Shown here one piece after another: positions 24,623 to 34,698 of a stretch of 38,267 nucleotides of DNA. How positions within the stretch are numbered: the first letter of the stretch is position 1; each line of letters begins with the position of its first letter. The stretch spans positions 1 to 38,267 of the forward strand of contig QCJK01000016.1 in NCBI GenBank assembly GCA_003216075.1, in the 5' to 3' direction. The DNA comes from Prochlorococcus sp. AG-409-B05 (GTDB taxonomy: Bacteria; Cyanobacteriota; Cyanobacteriia; PCC-6307; Cyanobiaceae). A model generated the notes under the pieces. It worked only from the letters and a program-made list of their open reading frames with translations. It had not been told where the DNA came from and searched no databases. Both the position numbers and the translations under genes were made by a program.

Positions 24623-25345
24623 ATGTCAAGTATGAGAATTTGGAATAAAAAACCTATTAATGAAAGTGGAGAAGCTCTTAGAGAAATCCCTTCATCATTA
24701 TTTTGCATAGAGCCTCATCCTTACTTTTCACAGGGCGCTCCTTATCCTGATGTTAAGCATCCTTGGTACCTCAGAGAAGGAGTAATTAAACGACTAGTTA
24801 GGGCTCAAGAATTTCTTCAGATTAAGTATCCCGATTTGAGGTTTGGGATTTTTGATGCTTGGAGACCTGTTCCAGTTCAAGCTTTTATGGTTGAACTTGT
24901 CATTTCTCAGGAATGCCTTCGTAGAGGTCTAAACCCTGATGACATGTCTAACAAGTCAGCATTGAAAGAACTTGTAAATGAAATTGAAGGTTTTTGGGCT
25001 TCCCCTTGCTTGGATCCGAAATTACCCCCTCCTCATAGCACTGGTGGTGCAGTTGATATTACTTTGATTGACTTAAATGATGCGCAGCTAGATATGGGTA
25101 GTTCCATTGATGAAATCGGATCCGTTTCTTTGCCTGATTACTATCTCGAAGCTGCGAATGAAAATCCTGAAACACAAGCTAACGTATGGCATCAAAGACG
25201 TTGTGTCCTCTTTGAAGTCCTTCGGGATCAAGGATTTGCACGGCATCCAAAAGAATGGTGGCATTTCAGTTATGGAGATCAAATGTGGGCTTGGAATTTT
25301 GAATCGCCTACCGCTATTTATGGAAGATCAGACTTCCTGACTTAG
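24623..25345 (+). CDS. D-alanyl-D-alanine dipeptidase (VanX/DdpX family, M15)
   Basis: 240 aa. The zinc site is complete: HSTGGAVDI gives His138 and Asp145, EWWHFSYGD gives catalytic Glu211 and zinc-binding His214, and FDAWRP supplies Arg81. The N-terminus has the YPDVKHPWYLREG block. VanX enzymes cut D-Ala-D-Ala. Without vanH/vanA-like ligase genes nearby this is a housekeeping recycling or peptidoglycan-turnover enzyme rather than a glycopeptide-resistance gene. No signal peptide, so cytoplasmic. ATG at 24623 or Met4. The last 18 bp overlap sir on the opposite strand. It probably has its own promoter in the 320-bp gap. Confidence 0.9.
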   Translation: MSSMRIWNKKPINESGEALREIPSSLFCIEPHPYFSQGAPYPDVKHPWYLREGVIKRLVRAQEFLQIKYPDLRFGIFDAWRPVPVQAFMVELVISQECLRRGLNPDDMSNKSALKELVNEIEGFWASPCLDPKLPPPHSTGGAVDITLIDLNDAQLDMGSSIDEIGSVSLPDYYLEAANENPETQANVWHQRRCVLFEVLRDQGFARHPKEWWHFSYGDQMWAWNFESPTAIYGRSDFLT

Positions 25346-27115
25346 CAATTTTTTTACTTCTTGATCTCCAATTCTTTTTATATGCTCTCCAAAGCTAGTT
25401 TTGCTACCAGCTTCTTTCCAACTAATAAATAATGGAGAAAGAGTTTTTTCAAGATTTTCAATTGACATTCGTTCAATATATGGCTTTGCCAGACTTTGCA
25501 AATTAGGAGTACCTCCTAACCAAAGTTGATAAGAATTAACGCCACTGCCAACAAGAGCCAATTCAGCCATATAAGGTCTTGCACAACCATTCGGACACCC
25601 TGTAACTCGAATCAATATTGATTTCTTGATATTAAGTTCATCTAATTGTCCTTGAATTCTATTAAGTATCATAGGCAATTCTCTTTCTGCTTCTGTTATG
25701 GCTAGACCGCATAATGGCAATGCTGGACAGGCAATCGCATGCCTTTCTATTGGAGGTGGAGAATCTAGTCTTTCTAGTCCAAGTTCTCGTAAGGAATTTC
25801 TAACACTTGACTTTTGTATTCCACCAATGTTGCATAGCAAAATGTCTTGATTAGGAGTTATTCGAACTTCAAGTTGATATTTTTCAACTATTTTTCGAAG
25901 TCCATTTTTGAGTTTTCCTGTTAATCTCCCTGAGAGTAATGGAATACCAATAAACCATTTCCCTTTGTCTTGTTTATGCCAACCCAAGTAATCTTCTAGT
26001 TTTGATGTTGGTTCATTACGTAAAGGCTTAAGTTTTTTAAGGAAATACTTAGTAGTTAAAACTTCCTTAAACCAGATTAGCCCTCGTTCATTGATTAAAT
26101 ATTTCATCCGTGCATGCCTTCTTGTTTTTCTATCTCCATAATCCCTTTGTATTGCCAAGATTGATTGAACCAGCTCTAGTACTTCTGCTCCCTCTACATA
26201 ACCAAGAGGATCGGCTGTTCTTGCAAAGGTTTTTTCATTATTGTGAGTTCTCCCCATCCCACCACCAACGTAAACATTGCATCCTTTCAGTATTCCTCTT
26301 TCATTGGTATAGGCTACCAATCCAATATCATGAGTTAATAGGTCTACTGAGTTATCACCTGGGACTGTTACTGCACATTTAAATTTTCTTGGCATATAAG
26401 TTGAGCCATACAATGGCTCTTTGGAATCACCACTAAAAATATTCTGATTGAATTGTTTTTTCCTTGTCTCCTTAGCCCTTTTTGAGGGCTTGATTCTATA
26501 ACTTAAATCACCGTTTACCCAAAGATCTAGATAAGTCTCCTCAGCTGCATTTGGTGCTAGTACATCAGCAATTTCATTGGCTAATTTACGTGCTGCAGGA
26601 TATCCCCCTTTATTAAATGGTGCTGCAGGGGCCATCACGTTTCGTGATATATCTCCGCACGCAGAGAGGGTCGACCCCATGGATCGGATAATAGTTCCAA
26701 TAACTTGGCCTAAATTATTTTTTCGTATCCCATGCATTTGAAATGCTTGGCGAGTGGTAGCTCGTAAGGTCCCATTACCAAACTTGTTAGAAAGTTCATC
26801 AAGAGATAGAAATAGAGAACTTGGGATAAGCCCTCCTGGACTGCGCAGTCTCAGCATTAATTGCCAATCTTTATCAGAACCTTTTTGCCGATTATCTCTA
26901 TTGTCTTGTTGATAACTGCCGTGGAATTTCAAGAGTTGAACTGCATCGTTGGTGAATGATGCAGAGTCATTTACAAGCTCTGTGGCTAAAGGTTCCCTTA
27001 AATATTGACTAGAAGTCTTGAATTGCTCAAATTTTGATTTTTCTGCTCCATTAGCAAGGCATGGGAAAAGATCTATCTCTGACATTTGATTAGCTTCTTT
27101 ACCTCCGTTGGTCAC
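25328..27115 (-). CDS. sir: Ferredoxin-dependent sulfite reductase
   Basis: A 595-aa siroheme/4Fe-4S enzyme that reduces sulfite to sulfide for cysteine synthesis using photosynthetic ferredoxin. TTRQAFQMHGIRKNN (120-134) carries the substrate/siroheme-binding Arg, SACGDISRNVMAPAAPF (151-167) is the sulfite reductase hallmark, and the cluster ligands are CPALPLC (Cys463, Cys469) and TGCPNGC (Cys507, Cys511). The two-fold SNiR repeat and ~600-aa length fit plant/cyanobacterial Sir rather than the NADPH-linked CysI. Start ATG 27115 (or Met11). The 3' end overlaps the VanX-like gene by 18 bp. Divergent from glyS with 95 bp between. Confidence 0.95.
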   Translation of the reverse strand: MTNGGKEANQMSEIDLFPCLANGAEKSKFEQFKTSSQYLREPLATELVNDSASFTNDAVQLLKFHGSYQQDNRDNRQKGSDKDWQLMLRLRSPGGLIPSSLFLSLDELSNKFGNGTLRATTRQAFQMHGIRKNNLGQVIGTIIRSMGSTLSACGDISRNVMAPAAPFNKGGYPAARKLANEIADVLAPNAAEETYLDLWVNGDLSYRIKPSKRAKETRKKQFNQNIFSGDSKEPLYGSTYMPRKFKCAVTVPGDNSVDLLTHDIGLVAYTNERGILKGCNVYVGGGMGRTHNNEKTFARTADPLGYVEGAEVLELVQSILAIQRDYGDRKTRRHARMKYLINERGLIWFKEVLTTKYFLKKLKPLRNEPTSKLEDYLGWHKQDKGKWFIGIPLLSGRLTGKLKNGLRKIVEKYQLEVRITPNQDILLCNIGGIQKSSVRNSLRELGLERLDSPPPIERHAIACPALPLCGLAITEAERELPMILNRIQGQLDELNIKKSILIRVTGCPNGCARPYMAELALVGSGVNSYQLWLGGTPNLQSLAKPYIERMSIENLEKTLSPLFISWKEAGSKTSFGEHIKRIGDQEVKKLLSQEV

Positions 27116-27210
27116 GGTATCTTTGATTAATTCCTCTACCGTAGCTAAACCTATTGAGCTTTCTAGTTCCTTTCTTCAATAAAGTGTGAACCTGTGAAGC
27201 ATCCTTCATC

Positions 27211-29376
27211 TTGTCGACCTTTTTACTTGAGATCGGGACCGAGGAACTCCCTGCAGACTTTGCCGCCTTGGCATTGCCTCAAATAGAGGAGCTTGTCAAT
27301 AGAGACCTCAAAGAGCATCGTCTTAATTATGGCCATATTTGCTGCACTAGTACTCCTAGGCGAATAGTTGTATTAGTTGATCAACTTGCTGGTTTTGCAG
27401 AGAATTTTGAAGAGGTCCGAAAGGGACCTCCTGCTAAACAAGCCTTTAAAGATGGATCACCAACTAATGCAGCGATTGGATTTGCTAAGAATCTTGGTAT
27501 CGCAGTGGATTCTCTGGAAATTCGTGAAACTGCTAAGGGACCTTTTGTCTTCGGAAGCCTCACAAAAAAAGGGGGACCAGCAAAGGATGTACTGCAAAAA
27601 TTGATACCCTCATGGATTGGAGGCCTTCAAGGTCGACGTTTTATGCGTTGGGGAAATGGTGACAGAAGGTTCTCCAGGCCTGTGAGATGGCTCGTATGCA
27701 TGTTTGATGATCAGTTGATACCAGTTTGTATTGCTGATAGTGATCCTGAGGTACGTGCGGGACAAGAGAGCAGAGGTCACAGGCTTTATGCCGATAAGGT
27801 CCATATTCATTCAGCTTCTGAATATTTCAATTGTATTAGTACAGCTGGTGTTCACGTAGAGCGCAATTTACGTAAGAACTTAGTTGTTCAATTAGTAGAA
27901 GAGACTGCAAGTTCAATTAATGCAAAAGCTTTTCTGCCAGAAAGTCTTTTGAATGAACTTACAGATCTTGTTGAGTCTCCCTCAATTGTTCAGGGGGAAA
28001 TCGATAATTCCTATTTGAATTTACCTCCTGAGGTCCTTACTACCGTTATGAAGGTTCATCAGAGATATGTAGCTCTTTATAAGAATGATGAAATTAATTC
28101 TGCATTAGCTTTAAATTCTCAGGAAATTCTTTTACCTAAGTTTTTGTGCATTTGTAATGGACTACCTACCTCAAAAGAATTAGTTATAAGTGGAAATGAA
28201 CGTGTTTTACGAGCTAGGCTCGCAGATGCTGATTTCTTTATAAAATCCGATCTTTCAATATCTTGTCATGAAAGGTGTAATCAACTTGATCGAGTTACTT
28301 TTAGTAAGGGTTTAGGCTCGTTAAAAGATAGAGTTCGACGTCTTGAGTGGTTGGCAAAGTTGCTCAATAAGAAGTTAGGGATATCTCAATCTGTAGCAAA
28401 TTTTGTAATACGTGCTGCTTCATTATGTAAACATGATCTTGTAAGTCAAATTGTTGGTGAATTTCCAGAATTGCAGGGGATAATGGCAGGGAAGTACTTG
28501 CTGGCTGAAGGAGAACCTGAGGAAGTGGCTCTAGCAGTTTTGGAGCATTATTTGCCAAAAGGTTCATCTGATTCATTACCAGAGTCTGAGGCTGGAGCTG
28601 TTCTTGCTCTTGCTGAAAGATTTGAACTTTTATTTAGTATATTTGCCAAGGGTGAAAGGCCTTCTGGCTCGTCTGATCCTTACGCACTAAGAAGGGCAGG
28701 AAATGGAATCTTGCAAATACTTTGGTCTAAATCATGGCGAATTGATTTGATTGATATTCTAAAAATTTCTATTGAATATTGGAATGGGTTGTTACCTGAA
28801 TTACAAGTAAATACCTCATCACTTTTTAATGAATTATCAGAATTTTTACGACAACGGATTATAAGTCTTCTTGATGAGGAAGGAATTGATTTAGATCTTG
28901 TGCAAGCAGTGGCAGGGATTACTATTCCTATAGATAGAATACTTTCAGACTCATTTGATGCACAACTACGCGCACAGCTACTTGCTTCAATGAGAAGTTC
29001 TGGAGAACTTTTAAAAGTCCAAGCAGTAGTTACCAGAGCATCTAATTTGGCCGAGAAGGGCAACCTTCCATTACATATATTGAGTGCTTCAGAAGTCGTA
29101 AAAGCAGGCTTGTTTGAGAAGACTTCAGAGCAAAAACTATTAGAAGTATTAAATCAACTTGAAACTATCGTGAAAAAAGGCACAAGAAAAAGTTATATTG
29201 AGCTCGCAGAAGGACTGATACAAGGTTCAAAGGTCCTTGAAGAGTTTTTTGATGGGAAAGAAAGTGTTATGGTTATGACTGAAAATGATAATGTAAGGAT
29301 AAACAGATTAAACCTATTAGGTGTTTTGAGAAATCAAGCATTTGTGTTTGCTGATTTCAACCAAATAAGAACTTAA
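27211..29376 (+). CDS. glyS: Glycyl-tRNA synthetase beta subunit
   Basis: 721 aa, the size of the beta chain of the alpha2beta2 bacterial enzyme, which binds tRNA-Gly while the alpha chain (glyQ, not in this window) forms glycyl-adenylate. N-terminus FLLEIGTEELPADF is the family signature; MRWGNGDRRFSRPVRWLVCMFD, PPEVLTTVMKVHQRYVAL, and LVSQIVGEFPELQGIMAGKYL also match, as does ERPSGSSDPYALRRAGNGIL (HD-like region). An in-frame stop at 27187-27189 and no ATG force a TTG start at 27211. It converges with chlP after 30 bp. Confidence 0.97.
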   Translation: MSTFLLEIGTEELPADFAALALPQIEELVNRDLKEHRLNYGHICCTSTPRRIVVLVDQLAGFAENFEEVRKGPPAKQAFKDGSPTNAAIGFAKNLGIAVDSLEIRETAKGPFVFGSLTKKGGPAKDVLQKLIPSWIGGLQGRRFMRWGNGDRRFSRPVRWLVCMFDDQLIPVCIADSDPEVRAGQESRGHRLYADKVHIHSASEYFNCISTAGVHVERNLRKNLVVQLVEETASSINAKAFLPESLLNELTDLVESPSIVQGEIDNSYLNLPPEVLTTVMKVHQRYVALYKNDEINSALALNSQEILLPKFLCICNGLPTSKELVISGNERVLRARLADADFFIKSDLSISCHERCNQLDRVTFSKGLGSLKDRVRRLEWLAKLLNKKLGISQSVANFVIRAASLCKHDLVSQIVGEFPELQGIMAGKYLLAEGEPEEVALAVLEHYLPKGSSDSLPESEAGAVLALAERFELLFSIFAKGERPSGSSDPYALRRAGNGILQILWSKSWRIDLIDILKISIEYWNGLLPELQVNTSSLFNELSEFLRQRIISLLDEEGIDLDLVQAVAGITIPIDRILSDSFDAQLRAQLLASMRSSGELLKVQAVVTRASNLAEKGNLPLHILSASEVVKAGLFEKTSEQKLLEVLNQLETIVKKGTRKSYIELAEGLIQGSKVLEEFFDGKESVMVMTENDNVRINRLNLLGVLRNQAFVFADFNQIRT

Positions 29377-29406
29377 TTATCTATTTAAAGAATTTATATG
29401 TTGCTT

Positions 29407-30747
29407 TTATTTTTTCTTTTCTCCTACTTTTATCCCTCCTTTTATAGTACTCACTGCAAGCATTTTATTAACTTCTTCATCACTTCGAACAGCACTAGGA
29501 ACTGGCTCATAACCTGATGGAGCCAGGGCACGACCTCTAAGTACTGACCCTATAGTTAATAACGTTAATTTAAGTTGTTGCCAAGGCTTCATGGCGACAA
29601 CTGTTTTATACAAATAGCTATCGAAAGTAAGACGTTGAACATCCATATCATCACACATTTCTACAAATGCCTCTCTCGCCCCATCATTTGAATAGAAGAT
29701 ATTTTGAAGTATCTCAAGTACTTTGTAAGTAGTACCGTATTGTTTATCCCATTTTTTTAGATATTTTTTTAGATCGTTTTCGTTTGGTATTGTTTTACCA
29801 TTTTCGCTGGATTCAACAATTTGCTCAGCACACATACGTCCACTTTTAGCGGCAAAGTAGATACCTTCTCCAGAGCTTTTTGTCACATATCCTGCTGCAT
29901 CACCAACTAGAGCCATTCGGCCAACTACTCTCCTTGGCCTTGGGTGTTCTGGTATGGGATGTGCTTCAACTTTAATCACTTCTCCATTGGCAAGTCTTTT
30001 CATGGCTCGATTTCTTACCCCTTCTTGCAGGCTTTTGATTAATGATTGGTTTTTTTGCATTGTTCCCGTTCCAACTGCTACGTGGTCATACTTTGGAAAT
30101 ACCCAACCATAGAAGTCTGGTGACACGTCTGTCCCTACATACATTTCAGCAAGATCTTCGTAATATGACATTTCTTCGGCTGGCAGTTTAATTCTCTCTT
30201 GGAAAGCGATAGCAACGTTGTAATTGCCCGCATCCATTGCTTTTGCAACGCGACTATTTGCACCATCTGCTCCAATAATTAGGTCTACTTCAAGATTTTT
30301 TGTTTCTCCAGTACTTTCTCCGTTTGAATAATCCGAATATGTGAGGGTGTATGGCCCTTGTCGATTTGATCCTGTATCGATTTTGGTTACAAGGCCATTA
30401 ATGAGTGTCGCCCCCAGCTCTGCAGCACGATCTCTCATGAATGCATCCATAACTTCTCTTCTACACATGCCTATGTACTCGTTATCTGTTTCTCCATAAA
30501 CCTTGTCCAGACTTATGTCTACTTCGCGGTTTGATGGGGAAATCATTCGCATATTCCGAACTTTTCGATCAATGATCGAATCGGGCAGATCAAATTCTGA
30601 AACCATACAAAGCGGAATTGCACCACCACATGGTTTTGCGTTATCGAGCTTTCGCTCGAATATCCATGTTTTTATGCCGGCCTTGGCAAGTATTTCTGCG
30701 GCGCATGATCCACTTGGTCCACCGCCAATCACTGCTACACGCAACAT
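29407..30747 (-). CDS. chlP: Geranylgeranyl diphosphate/chlorophyll reductase
   Basis: 446-aa FAD-dependent oxidoreductase that saturates the geranylgeranyl chain to phytyl for chlorophyll and tocopherol. It starts with the dinucleotide-binding VIGGGPSGSCAAEILAKAG; PCGGAIPLCMVSEF, then IGADGANSRVAKAM and RVVGRMALVGDAAGYVTKSSGEGIYFAAKSGRMCAE are the conserved FAD-contacting blocks. Length matches cyanobacterial ChlP. ATG at 30747 with 113 bp to the divergent VanY-like gene. It shares the window with gun4, another chlorophyll pathway gene, but not the operon. Confidence 0.96.
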   Translation of the reverse strand: MLRVAVIGGGPSGSCAAEILAKAGIKTWIFERKLDNAKPCGGAIPLCMVSEFDLPDSIIDRKVRNMRMISPSNREVDISLDKVYGETDNEYIGMCRREVMDAFMRDRAAELGATLINGLVTKIDTGSNRQGPYTLTYSDYSNGESTGETKNLEVDLIIGADGANSRVAKAMDAGNYNVAIAFQERIKLPAEEMSYYEDLAEMYVGTDVSPDFYGWVFPKYDHVAVGTGTMQKNQSLIKSLQEGVRNRAMKRLANGEVIKVEAHPIPEHPRPRRVVGRMALVGDAAGYVTKSSGEGIYFAAKSGRMCAEQIVESSENGKTIPNENDLKKYLKKWDKQYGTTYKVLEILQNIFYSNDGAREAFVEMCDDMDVQRLTFDSYLYKTVVAMKPWQQLKLTLLTIGSVLRGRALAPSGYEPVPSAVRSDEEVNKMLAVSTIKGGIKVGEKKK

Positions 30748-30860
30748 GTTTTAAGGCCTAAACCAAAGATTGTTATTTGGAAAATAACATTGCAGCAGTA
30801 ATTATCTGGAGCTATTTGCCTAACCCCGTTACGATCGAAACAACATTTCTATAGGTTTTC

Positions 30861-31607
30861 GTGGCTCGAGCAGGAAACGCTCGAAGAAAGAATGACGATG
30901 AGATCCCTTTGGCAATGAGGATTAGTCCTCGCATAAGGGCACAATCTCGCTTTTTTATTTTTATCTTAGTTTTAATAATTTTTTTGGTATCTATTAGCTT
31001 TGTTTTTTTCTTGGGTGCTCCTTTCTGGGATTCTAAGTTAGACATCTCCGGTAAAGGTGGAGGACTTTCTTCAGGGACAGGCCAATTATTAGGGCATTTA
31101 TCATATTCTGAAGCTGCCGAAGCAGATTTGGTGACGGTATACCCAGGCCTGAGAGTTCATAGGGATACTTCTAGTGCTCTGAGTTTGATGAGTTCAGCTG
31201 CATTAAGAGATGGAGTTGATTTAGTCCTCTTGAGTGGTTTCAGATCAATTGCTCTTCAGAAGGAGATTTTCTATGAAAACAAATCCATTAGAAATCAAAT
31301 TGCTATTGAGAGAGCAAGGGTGTCTGCACCTCCCGGATATTCTGAGCACAGTACGGGATATGCGATTGATTTAGGGGATGCCAATCGAAGAGACACTGAT
31401 TTTGAGGTTTCGTTTGAAACGACAAAAGCCTTTCGCTGGCTACAAAAAAACGCTGCCAAGTATCATTTTGTTCTTTCTTTCCCTAAAGGTAATTTTCAAA
31501 AAGTTAGTTATGAGCCATGGCATTGGAGATTCGAGGGTACTGTTGACGCTCTTAGGAAATTTGAGGTTGCCAATGAAAGAAGACGAGTTAAAGAAAATTC
31601 AAATTAA
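30861..31607 (+). CDS. D,D-carboxypeptidase, VanY/M15B type, membrane-anchored
   Basis: 248 aa from the GTG at 30861 (Met19 at 30915 is an alternative). A single transmembrane segment near residues 31-52 follows a basic N-terminus, so the catalytic part faces the periplasm. The zinc site is SEHSTGYAIDLGD (His163, Asp170) and EPWHWRFEG (catalytic Glu218, His221), with LSGFRSIALQKEIF before it. Family members trim the terminal D-Ala from peptidoglycan stem peptides. No vancomycin-resistance partners are present. Divergent from chlP; a 171-bp gap separates it from typA. Confidence 0.9.
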   Translation: MARAGNARRKNDDEIPLAMRISPRIRAQSRFFIFILVLIIFLVSISFVFFLGAPFWDSKLDISGKGGGLSSGTGQLLGHLSYSEAAEADLVTVYPGLRVHRDTSSALSLMSSAALRDGVDLVLLSGFRSIALQKEIFYENKSIRNQIAIERARVSAPPGYSEHSTGYAIDLGDANRRDTDFEVSFETTKAFRWLQKNAAKYHFVLSFPKGNFQKVSYEPWHWRFEGTVDALRKFEVANERRRVKENSN

Positions 31608-31778
31608 TTAAGCCATCATTTGCTGTTAATTCAATATCTGCTTATTAAATTGAATATCATTTATTCATAGATATCCATTTTCATAGAAATGATGCATTAC
31701 ACCCTCATTTTGAGATAACCTTCTGCAACTACTTAGCCTCACGGCAGCTCCCTTCCCTCAAGTTAAATTTAAATCCCC

Positions 31779-33581
31779 ATGAGTCTCCAGGTAAAAGCGA
31801 TCCGCAATATTGCAATCATCGCTCATGTTGATCATGGCAAAACCACACTTGTTGATGCCCTTCTTGGTCAGTCTGGAATTTTTCGTGAAAATGAGGCAAT
31901 TCCTACATGTGTAATGGATTCCAATGATTTGGAACGTGAACGTGGGATAACTATTCTTTCTAAAAATACGGCAGTCACTTATATGGAAACCAAAATAAAT
32001 ATTGTGGATACTCCTGGCCATGCCGATTTTGGGGGAGAAGTAGAAAGAGTTTTGGGAATGGTAGATGGTTGTTTGTTAATAGTAGATGCAAATGAAGGCC
32101 CTATGCCACAGACGCGTTTTGTCTTGAAGAAGGCATTAGAACAGGGGTTGAGACCAATAGTTTTTGTCAATAAAATAGATAGAGCAAGAGTGGATCCTGA
32201 AACGGCAGTTGATAAAGTACTTGACCTTTTTTTAGAGCTAGGAGCTGATGATGATCAATGTGACTTTCCTTATCTCTTTGGAAGTGGTTTAGGTGGTTTT
32301 GCAAAGCAAGATATGGCAACTGAAAGTGATAATATGAAGCCTCTTTTAGATGCAATATTAAGACATGTCCCACCCCCAGTAGGAGATGAAACTAAACCTT
32401 TGCAGTTACAAATTACAACCTTAGATTATTCTGACTTCCTTGGTAGGATTGTTATTGGAAGAGTTCATAATGGAACAATAAGGAGTGGTCAAAATGCCTC
32501 TTTAATTAAGGAGGATGGAGATATTAAAAGGGGTCGAGTAACTAAATTAATGGGGTTCGAAGGATTGCGAAGAATAGATATAGAGAAGGCTCTTGCTGGA
32601 GATATTGTTGCTTTGGCTGGTTTTGATCAAGTAAATATAGGGCAAACTATCGCTTGTCCTGATGAACCAAAAGCATTACCACTGATTAAGGTTGATGAGC
32701 CTACTTTGCAAATGACTTTCGTTGTTAATGATTCTCCTTTCGCAGGAAAAGAAGGTAAATTTGTTACTAGTCGACAATTACGTGATCGGCTACAGAAGGA
32801 ATTGCTTACTAATGTTGCACTAAGAGTTGAAGATACAGATTCTCCTGATCGTTTTGCTGTAAGTGGTCGAGGAGAGTTGCATTTGGGAATTCTAATTGAA
32901 ACGATGCGAAGAGAAGGATTTGAATTTCAGGTATCACAGCCACAAGTTATTTTTAGAACGATAAATGAAATCCCTTGTGAACCTGTTGAAACCCTTGTTA
33001 TGGATGTCCCTCAGCAAGCGGTAGGAGCCTGCATTGAAAAGCTAGGAATTAGAAGAGGCGAGATGCAAAATATGGAAACAGGTATTGATGATCGGACCCA
33101 ACTTGAATTTTTAGTTCCCTCTAGAGGTTTAATTGGTTTTAGAGGAGAGTTTGTAAGAGCTACTAGAGGAGAAGGAATTATGAGTCACTCTTTTTTTGAA
33201 TATCGACCAATGATTGGTGAATTTGAAGCTCGCAGGAATGGTGTTTTGGTTTCTTTTGAAGAAGGTACTGCAACTTTCTATGCATTGAAGAACGCGGAGG
33301 ATAGAGGTCAGTTCTTTATTTCGCCTGGCACTAAGGTTTATAAGGGAATGATTATTGGAGAAAATAATCGTCCTCAGGACCTGGAGATAAATATTTGTAA
33401 GACAAAACAACTTACAAATATGCGTTCTGCTGGTGCAGAGGAATTAGATACTTTGCAGTCCCCAGTTGATATGAATCTTGAGAGAGCACTTGAATATATA
33501 GGTCCTGGAGAGATGTTAGAAGTAACTCCTGAATCAATAAGACTTCGCAAAGTTTCAGCTAAGAAGACTGCAAAGCGTTAA
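31779..33581 (+). CDS. typA: Ribosome-associated GTPase TypA/BipA
   Basis: 600 aa, translational GTPase of the EF-G-like group. G1 [10 protein letters not shown] (residues ~15-24), effector loop LERERGITI (47-55), DTPGHADF (G3), and NKIDRA (G4) are all intact; domains II, III, V and the C-terminal BipA domain follow ([20 protein letters not shown], and [21 protein letters not shown]). It binds ribosomes and supports assembly or cold and stress adaptation. ATG at 31779. The next gene starts on its last stop base (TAATG), so it heads a tightly coupled + strand run. Confidence 0.97.
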   Translation: MSLQVKAIRNIAIIAHVDHGKTTLVDALLGQSGIFRENEAIPTCVMDSNDLERERGITILSKNTAVTYMETKINIVDTPGHADFGGEVERVLGMVDGCLLIVDANEGPMPQTRFVLKKALEQGLRPIVFVNKIDRARVDPETAVDKVLDLFLELGADDDQCDFPYLFGSGLGGFAKQDMATESDNMKPLLDAILRHVPPPVGDETKPLQLQITTLDYSDFLGRIVIGRVHNGTIRSGQNASLIKEDGDIKRGRVTKLMGFEGLRRIDIEKALAGDIVALAGFDQVNIGQTIACPDEPKALPLIKVDEPTLQMTFVVNDSPFAGKEGKFVTSRQLRDRLQKELLTNVALRVEDTDSPDRFAVSGRGELHLGILIETMRREGFEFQVSQPQVIFRTINEIPCEPVETLVMDVPQQAVGACIEKLGIRRGEMQNMETGIDDRTQLEFLVPSRGLIGFRGEFVRATRGEGIMSHSFFEYRPMIGEFEARRNGVLVSFEEGTATFYALKNAEDRGQFFISPGTKVYKGMIIGENNRPQDLEINICKTKQLTNMRSAGAEELDTLQSPVDMNLERALEYIGPGEMLEVTPESIRLRKVSAKKTAKR

Positions 33582-33973
33582 TGGATAGACATCCTAACTT
33601 GTCTTTGACCTTAACTAAAGATCCACGTTTTAAAGTGGCTTTGGATTTGTTTAATTCTGCAGATTGGTATTCTGCGCATGATGCCTTTGAAGAACTATGG
33701 CATGAAACAAATGGACCTGAAAGGAGAACATTGCAAGGTATATTGCAGATTGCAGTAGCCCAGCTCCATTTGAATAATGGAAATAGGGTTGGGGCCACAA
33801 TTCTTTATGGAGAAAGTTTAGGGCGTTTGCGCAAAGTAGGAACCCCTTCATTAGGGATTGATCTGGTAGAACTTTGTAATTGCATTAACGATCGACTAAA
33901 CTTTCTTCATAAAGAAGAAGATCCAGATACTTGTTCACTTCCATTCCTCCATCAGATTGTTGATGATCAATGA
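33581..33973 (+). CDS. DUF309 family protein
   Basis: 130 aa. FNSADWYSAHDAFEELWHET, GPERRTLQGILQIAVAQLHLNNGNR matches the all-helical DUF309 fold, whose function is unknown. The conserved His/Glu/Trp pattern (AHDAFEELWH) could hold a metal or cofactor, but that is unproven. The ATG overlaps the typA stop by one base and its own stop overlaps lptB by 4 bp (ATGA), so it is embedded in the operon. Confidence 0.88.
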   Translation: MDRHPNLSLTLTKDPRFKVALDLFNSADWYSAHDAFEELWHETNGPERRTLQGILQIAVAQLHLNNGNRVGATILYGESLGRLRKVGTPSLGIDLVELCNCINDRLNFLHKEEDPDTCSLPFLHQIVDDQ

Positions 33974-34698
33974 GTTTATCTTTAAATGATGTTGCCCTAA
34001 GTATTCGTGGCCGCCCTCTTGTAAGAGGAGTTTCATTAAATATGGTACCTGGAGAAGTTGTTGGCTTACTCGGTCCCAATGGTGCTGGAAAAACTACAAC
34101 TTTTAATTTAATAATAGGTCTTTTAAAACCTAATTTTGGAGATATTCTTCTTGAAAATAAGTCAATAACTAATTTTTCTATGCCTAGAAGAGCTAGACTG
34201 GGTATAGGCTATCTATCACAGGAGCCAAGTATTTTTCGTCAATTAACTGTAAGGGAGAACCTCGATTTGGCCCTTACTGAAAGTAATTGTTCTTTTTCAT
34301 TGGCTCGTTCTAGAAGGGATCAACTTATCGATGATTTTCAATTAAATCAATTTATCGATCGCAGAGGGTATCAACTTTCTGGAGGTGAAAGACGCAGGTG
34401 TGAAATAGCCAGAGCCTTGGCGGTTGGTTCAAAAGGACCACGATATTTACTACTTGATGAACCATTCGCTGGCGTAGATCCATTGGCAGTTGCTGATATT
34501 CAGAATTTAATTCAGGTTCTTCGAAGAAGTGGAATGGGTATTCTTATTACTGATCACAATGTTAGAGAGACCTTGGCTATTACTAATCGCTCATACATTT
34601 TAAATGAAGGTAAAATACTTGCTTTTGGACCTTCTAAAGAGGTGGCTTGTGACCCTTTAGTTCGACGTCATTATTTAGGAGAGGGGTTTCAACTTTGA
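33970..34698 (+). CDS. lptB: LPS export ABC transporter ATP-binding subunit
   Basis: 242 aa. Walker A GPNGAGKTTTF (residues ~35-45), the LptB-typical YLSQEPSIFRQLTVRENL, signature LSGGERRRCEIARALA, and Walker B LLLDEPFAGVDP are clear. LptB with an LptF/G permease extracts lipopolysaccharide from the inner membrane. It overlaps the DUF309 gene by 4 bp and the next permease gene by 4 bp. The pairing with an LptG/F permease confirms the assignment over LivF/G relatives. Confidence 0.95.
   Translation: MSLSLNDVALSIRGRPLVRGVSLNMVPGEVVGLLGPNGAGKTTTFNLIIGLLKPNFGDILLENKSITNFSMPRRARLGIGYLSQEPSIFRQLTVRENLDLALTESNCSFSLARSRRDQLIDDFQLNQFIDRRGYQLSGGERRRCEIARALAVGSKGPRYLLLDEPFAGVDPLAVADIQNLIQVLRRSGMGILITDHNVRETLAITNRSYILNEGKILAFGPSKEVACDPLVRRHYLGEGFQL

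Noticed and set aside
28680-29063. 127-aa minus-strand frame
   Set aside because: Antisense within glyS; Ser/Ile-rich with no domain.
24623-31607. Vancomycin-resistance cluster
   Set aside because: VanX- and VanY-like enzymes exist, but no vanH, D-Ala-D-Lac ligase or VanRS two-component genes occur; the genes are 5.5 kb apart on the same strand with unrelated genes between.
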